DNA from: Panax quinquefolius
Taxonomy: Eukaryota; Streptophyta; Magnoliopsida; Apiales; Araliaceae
DNA: 64,000 bases
Direction of reading: 5' to 3'
NCBI GenBank assembly: GCA_020205615.1
Contig: CM035170.1
Location: 39,280,721 to 39,344,720, forward strand
In this document: positions 59,351 to 64,000 of the stretch, piece after piece
Numbering within the stretch: the stretch's first letter is position 1
Layout: each line of letters opens with the position of its first letter
Position numbers and translations under genes: made by a program
Notes under the pieces: generated by a model
The model's input: the letters and a program-made list of their open reading frames with translations, nothing else
Told to the model about the DNA's origin: nothing
Databases searched by the model: none

Positions 59351-60260
59351 AAACATAACTACCTGATTCAAACTCGATATTTTTACGATGTGGATCAACA
59401 GATTTCTTCTCGTCGATCTTGAGCCGCTACCAATGTGTTTTCGATCACTTTGACTATTTCTCGCCATCTCATTGTACTACCAATTCGCCCCAGCAATTGT
59501 CTTTCACCAACTTCATCCCAAAGAAAGTGAGTTCTGCACTTTTCGCCAGATAACGCTTCGTAAGGCAAGCATGCCAATACTAGCGTGGTAACTGTTGTTG
59601 TAGTAGCCGAACTCTACTAACGTAGGTGATCATCCCAATTTCCTTTAAAGTCCATCACACAGCTCTTAGCATATCTTCTAATGTTTGAATTGTTCTTTCT
59701 CACTCATCTGTCTGCTTGAGGGTGGTAAGTCAGATCATTCGCAATTATGCACCCATGCATTCCTCAAGACGCTTCCAAAATTTGATGTGAAAAAGCGATC
59801 TCTATCGTAAACAATTGACACCGACTCCGTGTGTCTCAAAACAATCTTTTTTTACGATAACCTCGCCAACCGATCTAAGTTGAATCTTATTTTGATCGGA
59901 AGGAAGTGTGCGATTTTTTTCGGCCATTAACGATAACCCATATCGCGTCAGAGCCTTTCCGAGTCGTCTAAGGCCAACCACGAAGTCCATTGTAATATGT
60001 TCCCATTTCCATTCTGGGATCTCTAACGGTTGTAGCAATCCACTTGGTCTCTCGATGTTCTGCTTTCACTTTCGACGACGACAGTCGACACTTGGCAACA
60101 CATTCTCGCAACATCACGCTTTTCAAATTTGGCCACCGTAAATGTTGTCAAGATCTTGGTACATCTTGGTACTACTACCAGGTGAATCGAATATCGTGAA
60201 CTATGAGCCTCGCTCAAAATATCTTCCTTAATCTCTTGATCAAGGGTACCCAAATTCTAC
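59351..60260 (-). pseudogene. Integrase core and zinc-binding domain, element 3
   Basis: MACLPYEALSGEKCRTHFLW and DEVGERQLLG (59395-59577) lie after the catalytic core. LEIPEWKWEHITMDFVVGLR near 60000 has the first Asp. The zinc-binding part at 60023-60253 is heavily frameshifted. Confidence 0.8.
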
Positions 60261-60499
60261 TCTCAAATCTCAAAGATTCCTTCCTTATCCATCTTAAATC
60301 TTTGCCTCAGCCCCTTCAGATATCTTCTTTGTCACCTTTTTACATTCTTCATCCCGGTCGAGCCTCCTTTACTTTATCTAAGAGAGTTGTACCAGATTGC
60401 ATCTAAATAGCTTCTCATCAATCTCCATAGATACTTCACTTCCAACTCCAGCTTTCCATTTCTAATTAGCTCCTCCCCGAGCAAATAACATCATCAATT

Positions 60500-60860
60500 T
60501 CTCACGACCCTTTCTTAAAGGCGCTTAAGAACCACATTTTTTTTTTCCCGGATGGTATAAAATCTCACAATCATAATCCTTAATTAATTCCAACCATCTT
60601 CTTTGACGATATTCAAATCCTTCTGTGTGAAAATATATTTCGCACTCTTGTGGTCCGTATATATATTTCACACTTCTCCCCGTAGAGAGATAGTGCCTCC
60701 AAATTTTCAAAGCAAAAAAAACACTGCAGCTAACTCCAAGTCATGGGTCCTGATATCCTTCTCGTAATCCTTCAATTGTCGTGATGCATACGCAATGACT
60801 TTGCTTTTTTTTATCAAGACACACACCAAGTCCTTTATGCGACGCATCACTATAAAAAAA
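60500..60860 (-). pseudogene. RNase H, element 3
   Basis: [13 protein letters not shown] at the start of the frame and [20 protein letters not shown] with PGKKK at its end (60525-60710), clear Ty3/gypsy RNase H. The expected ADALSRK end is lost in a frameshift. Confidence 0.85.
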
Positions 60861-61900
60861 CAAAATTTCCTATCATCCTAAGAGATAACACAGTGTCGTA
60901 CTCAACCTCTTCTTCAATTCTTGAAAGCTTTCACACACTTATCCGTCCAAACAAATTTCACAAATTTTCGAAAGTTAAATTCGTTAATCTGAGTTGCGAT
61001 CTTGGAAAAGTCTTGTATGAATCTTCTATAATATCCTCGCTAATCCAAGAAAACTTCTTACTTCGACGCGTTCTCTACTGATCCCAGCTTAATCACGGCT
61101 TTTACTTTTTGATGGATCTACCGAATTCCATTTTTATCGATCACGTGACCAAGAAATTGTACTCGCTCAATCCAAAATTCAGATTTCAAAAAATTAGCAT
61201 ACAACTTCTCCCTTCTCAATACTTCCAACGTTAACCTCAAATGTTCTTCGTGTTCTTCTTTGGTTTTGAATATACCAAAATGTCATCTATAAATACCACT
61301 ACTTAATTTGTCCAAAAACGGCTTGAACACACCATTCATTAGTCCCATAAATGTCAGCAGGAGCATTCGTTAGACCAAACGACATTACTAAAAAAAAATC
61401 AGAGTGACCATATCGCTTCAAACGCCGCCTTTCTAGACATCCTCCTCCCTCACCTTCAATTGATGATAACCGCTTCTCAAGTCTATCTTGAAAAAGTATC
61501 TCGCCCTTTTAATTGATCAAACAGTCGTCGATCCTCAGTAATGGATATCTGTTCTTAATCGTGACCTTATTCAGCCTCTCTCTAGTCAATGCAGAGTCGC
61601 ATCGATCCATCCTTCTTTTTTCACAAACAACACCGGCGCTCCCCCCCCGCGATACGCTTCGGTTGAATGTACTTCTTGTCCAACAATTCTTGTAGTTGTA
61701 CCATTAATTCTTTCATCTCTCTCGGTGCCATTCTAGATGGTGCCTTCGATATTGAGCGCTTCCGGCGCCAAATCGATCACGAAATCTACTCTCTATCCGT
61801 GGAAGTCGCAAATCGTCTGAAATACGTCGATCGAAAGTCCTCACAATCCAGTATTTCTTCTACCTTCTTGATTCTTTTTCGATCGTCGACTATGTAAGCT
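60860..61900 (-). pseudogene. Reverse transcriptase, element 3
   Basis: [10 protein letters not shown] with the catalytic DD at about 61262-61294. Other RT blocks are recognisable only in pieces because of many indels. Confidence 0.75.
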
Positions 61901-62340
61901 AAGTATCCTACATGCCCTTGTTTTAACAACTTCCTCGCTCATCATCATCGCCGACAACTCGCTTGTTTAGGCGACTTGCTACCATAAAACACAACCTTTC
62001 GACGAGTCAGTCATAAGGTTAATACGCTTTTTTTGGCAATCAATTACAAATCGTAATTGAATAACCAATCCATTCCCAAAATAACGCCAAATTCCCCAAG
62101 TCGAATAGGATAAGATCTACGCTCATGATATTACCCTTAATATCCACTCTACAGCTTCTTATGTACGTACTTAACAGTGGATTATTTCTCTATTCGCAAT
62201 TTCTATGTTCATGGGTAATCCAATTCATTCTTAGGCAAATCTAAATTCTTGGCAAAATCATCGATATAAAGGAACAAGTAAGCAGCCCAATCAAATAAAA
62301 CATAAGCATTAATTTTATTGATCGAATGATACCGACACAC
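61900..62340 (-). pseudogene. Aspartic protease, element 3
   Basis: GVILGMDWLFNYDL at about 62040-62090 is the conserved C-terminal protease block. The DTG region is not clearly readable. Confidence 0.65.
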
Positions 62341-62344
62341 ATCA

Positions 62345-62789
62345 TCACGATCGAAATCGCATCTTCACACCGCCATGTTGAAAGTCCGGCGGTCGGTCGG
62401 GTTTGTTTTGTTGGTCCGTCCGGATGATGGTTAAGGCATTTCCACCGTTATTTCCCGCTTCCTCCTCGATCCCCGACCCTCCCCCGATCCCTTCTTGGGA
62501 CAATCTCTTGCCAGATGGTCCTTCAACCACAAGTAAAACAAGCACCCTTCTTTGGGTTTGATAGCTTGGTGCTATGTGGCCTTCCCGACCACAATTGTAG
62601 CACACTCTTTTTCCTTTCATACAAACTCCCGATGGGCTTTCCCGCAAGCTCGGCATGCTTCGATTCTTTTCTTCCGATTACCTTTGTTGATTCCCGATGA
62701 TGAGTGTTTGTCGCCACCTTTTTTCTTCCGATTGAAATTTCCACCTCCCCCTCTACTTCCACCGCCTTGTTATTTCACTTTCCTTCTTC

Positions 62790-62820
<31 letters not shown>

Positions 62821-63389
62821 GATTGTACTTGGTCACCGTGATCGCTTCCTCCTTCAAATGAGGATGGCCTTTTCCAAAACTCCAAAGAAATGTGTTTATC
62901 TCAAACATTGATACTTTTTTCAGACACCCAAGGCTTTAGTCCTTGTTCAATCTTCTCGCTTTTTCTCTCTCATCCATGTGTGTACTTGATACGGGCGAAC
63001 TCGCTAACTCATTGAATTTAGCCGCAGTAGTCGTACGCTCATGTTTCCTTCGCTTCAACTCTAGAAATTGAACTTCCATCCGATTCTCGCGAACTAGTTG
63101 GGAAATACATTTCAAAAACATCTCTTTAAATCTCTCCCACGTAATTACACCTTCACCTCCTCGCACTTTGTTTGCTTGCCACCAAGAGCTAGCCTCGCAC
63201 TTCAAAGATAAACGCTGCAAAAGCGGTCTTCGGTCTTCTTCTAACCCTAGCAACGTCGAAAACCTTCTCCATTTCCATAACCCACGTTTGAGCCTCGATC
63301 GGGTTCATGGAACCTTTGAACTCTGCGGTCCCACCGCCCAAGTCTTCTTTAAACGTTGTGTTTGGTGGAGCTTGAGGTTGATTATTCAT
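62345..63389 (-). pseudogene. gag, element 3
   Basis: Likely start ATG at 63389: MNNQPQAPPNTTFK, then AEFKGSMNPIEAQTWVMEME and KVFDVARV. Another frame has SSWWQANKVRGGEGVITWER and SSTHMDEREKARRLNKD. The C-terminus has CYNCGREGHIAPSY, a zinc knuckle whose fourth Cys reads Tyr. An upstream CRACGKAHREF-like second finger is broken by frameshift. (CTT)n at 62785-62820 lies inside. Confidence 0.85.
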
Positions 63390-64000
63390 GGCTCCAAAAG
63401 AAGTTAACCAACCAACGAATCGATTAGCGCTGCATTATTATTATTATTATCGTCGACTTTCTTCCCGAGCCGGGACGACGTTGTTGTTTTCTCTCCTCAT
63501 GCATTTTTTTCTCGTTAAATAAACGCTTATTAGAACTTTATTTATTTCTCTAAATAGTTAAGGCATTACTTAACAATTTAACATACTCATTTAACACATC
63601 ATCTCAAACAACTTGATATATTTTCATTCAAATCAAAAGTTTTAACATTAAACGATAAAGCATAACCGCTATTTACATCAACTATCCTCGAATAAAGAAT
63701 CCACAGATTTAAAACATTCAAATATTCTTTCGCTCATAAACACGCCGTAATTTACATCTAAAAAAAACTAATTAAGTTCTTCACATAATTAAATAAATCA
63801 TATCACCGCTTCATTAAGGTACCGATTAGCCTTGCTACGCCCTCTTTCTAAGATGCGATGCATCATCTCTCGATCCATCATGTACAATGGTAGTCCTTCT
63901 TCAATCGGATTGGGTACCTCAAAACTCGATCTTGGGTCTCATTCATCGCCTTGTTAAAGTGTAGAGTATGTTTCCCCAATCTTCGCTTTTCTTTCTTTGA
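63390..64000 (-). mobile_element. Leader region of element 3, running off the window
   Basis: Upstream of the gag start on the minus strand. No primer site is recognisable. AT-rich sequence from 63520 may already be LTR or leader. The 5' LTR would lie beyond 64000. Confidence 0.45.

Overview
The window looks like nuclear, transposon-dense DNA from a flowering plant, probably a eudicot. It is AT-rich, full of Ty3/gypsy LTR retrotransposons of two plant lineages (Tekay/Del-like chromoviruses and Tat/Ogre), with hAT transposase debris and long (TA)n tracts. I cannot name the species. I found no intact host gene, tRNA, rRNA or CRISPR array. Every coding stretch I recognise is a decayed transposon gene broken by frameshifts or stops, some of which may be sequencing errors.

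Layout. 1-3296: the end of a plus-strand Ty3/gypsy element and its 3' LTR (family A). 3297-8459: minus-strand Ogre/Tat-like material (leader with a tRNA-Arg-type primer site, LTR, polypurine tract, repeat-rich 3' region). 8460-18471: a nearly complete minus-strand Tekay-like element (element 1), cut by a 100-N gap at 18472-18571. 18572-24557: a minus-strand Tat element (gag, protease, a piece of RT) with a plus-oriented Tekay-like LTR at 18990-21394 in place of part of pol. 24578-28215: a large minus LTR abutting the Tat gag. 28216-30430: a second partial copy of the Ogre-like LTR. 30431-34155 and 34156-35849: two LTR fragments in opposite orientation. 35850-39670: an internally deleted plus-strand element (protease joined to RNase H joined to the integrase tail) with a full 3' LTR. 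39671-42291: a minus family-A LTR fragment. 42292-46330: inverted copies of a TGTTG-type LTR around a tandem triplication carrying hAT transposase fragments. 46331-48797: LTR-like remnants. 48798-56802: a second Tekay-like minus element (element 2). 56803-64000: a third minus Ty3/gypsy element (element 3), running off the window.

Within each retroelement the genes follow the usual order gag, protease, RT, RNase H, integrase and C-terminal tail, with a primer binding site after the 5' LTR and a polypurine tract before the 3' LTR. Most elements sit inside, or abut, the LTR of another, a typical nested heterochromatic block.

The most interesting pattern is a set of splice-site-like signals inside LTRs of several families. 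There is a GTAAGG-type or similar donor downstream of the TATA box. About 300 bp before the LTR 3' end there is a conserved CTCACCCTT box, followed 25-27 nt later by a CAG acceptor. Also notable are a GTAATTAC palindrome array upstream of the LTR TATA box, hairpin repeats built from inverted W-box cores, and the hAT-fragment triplication.
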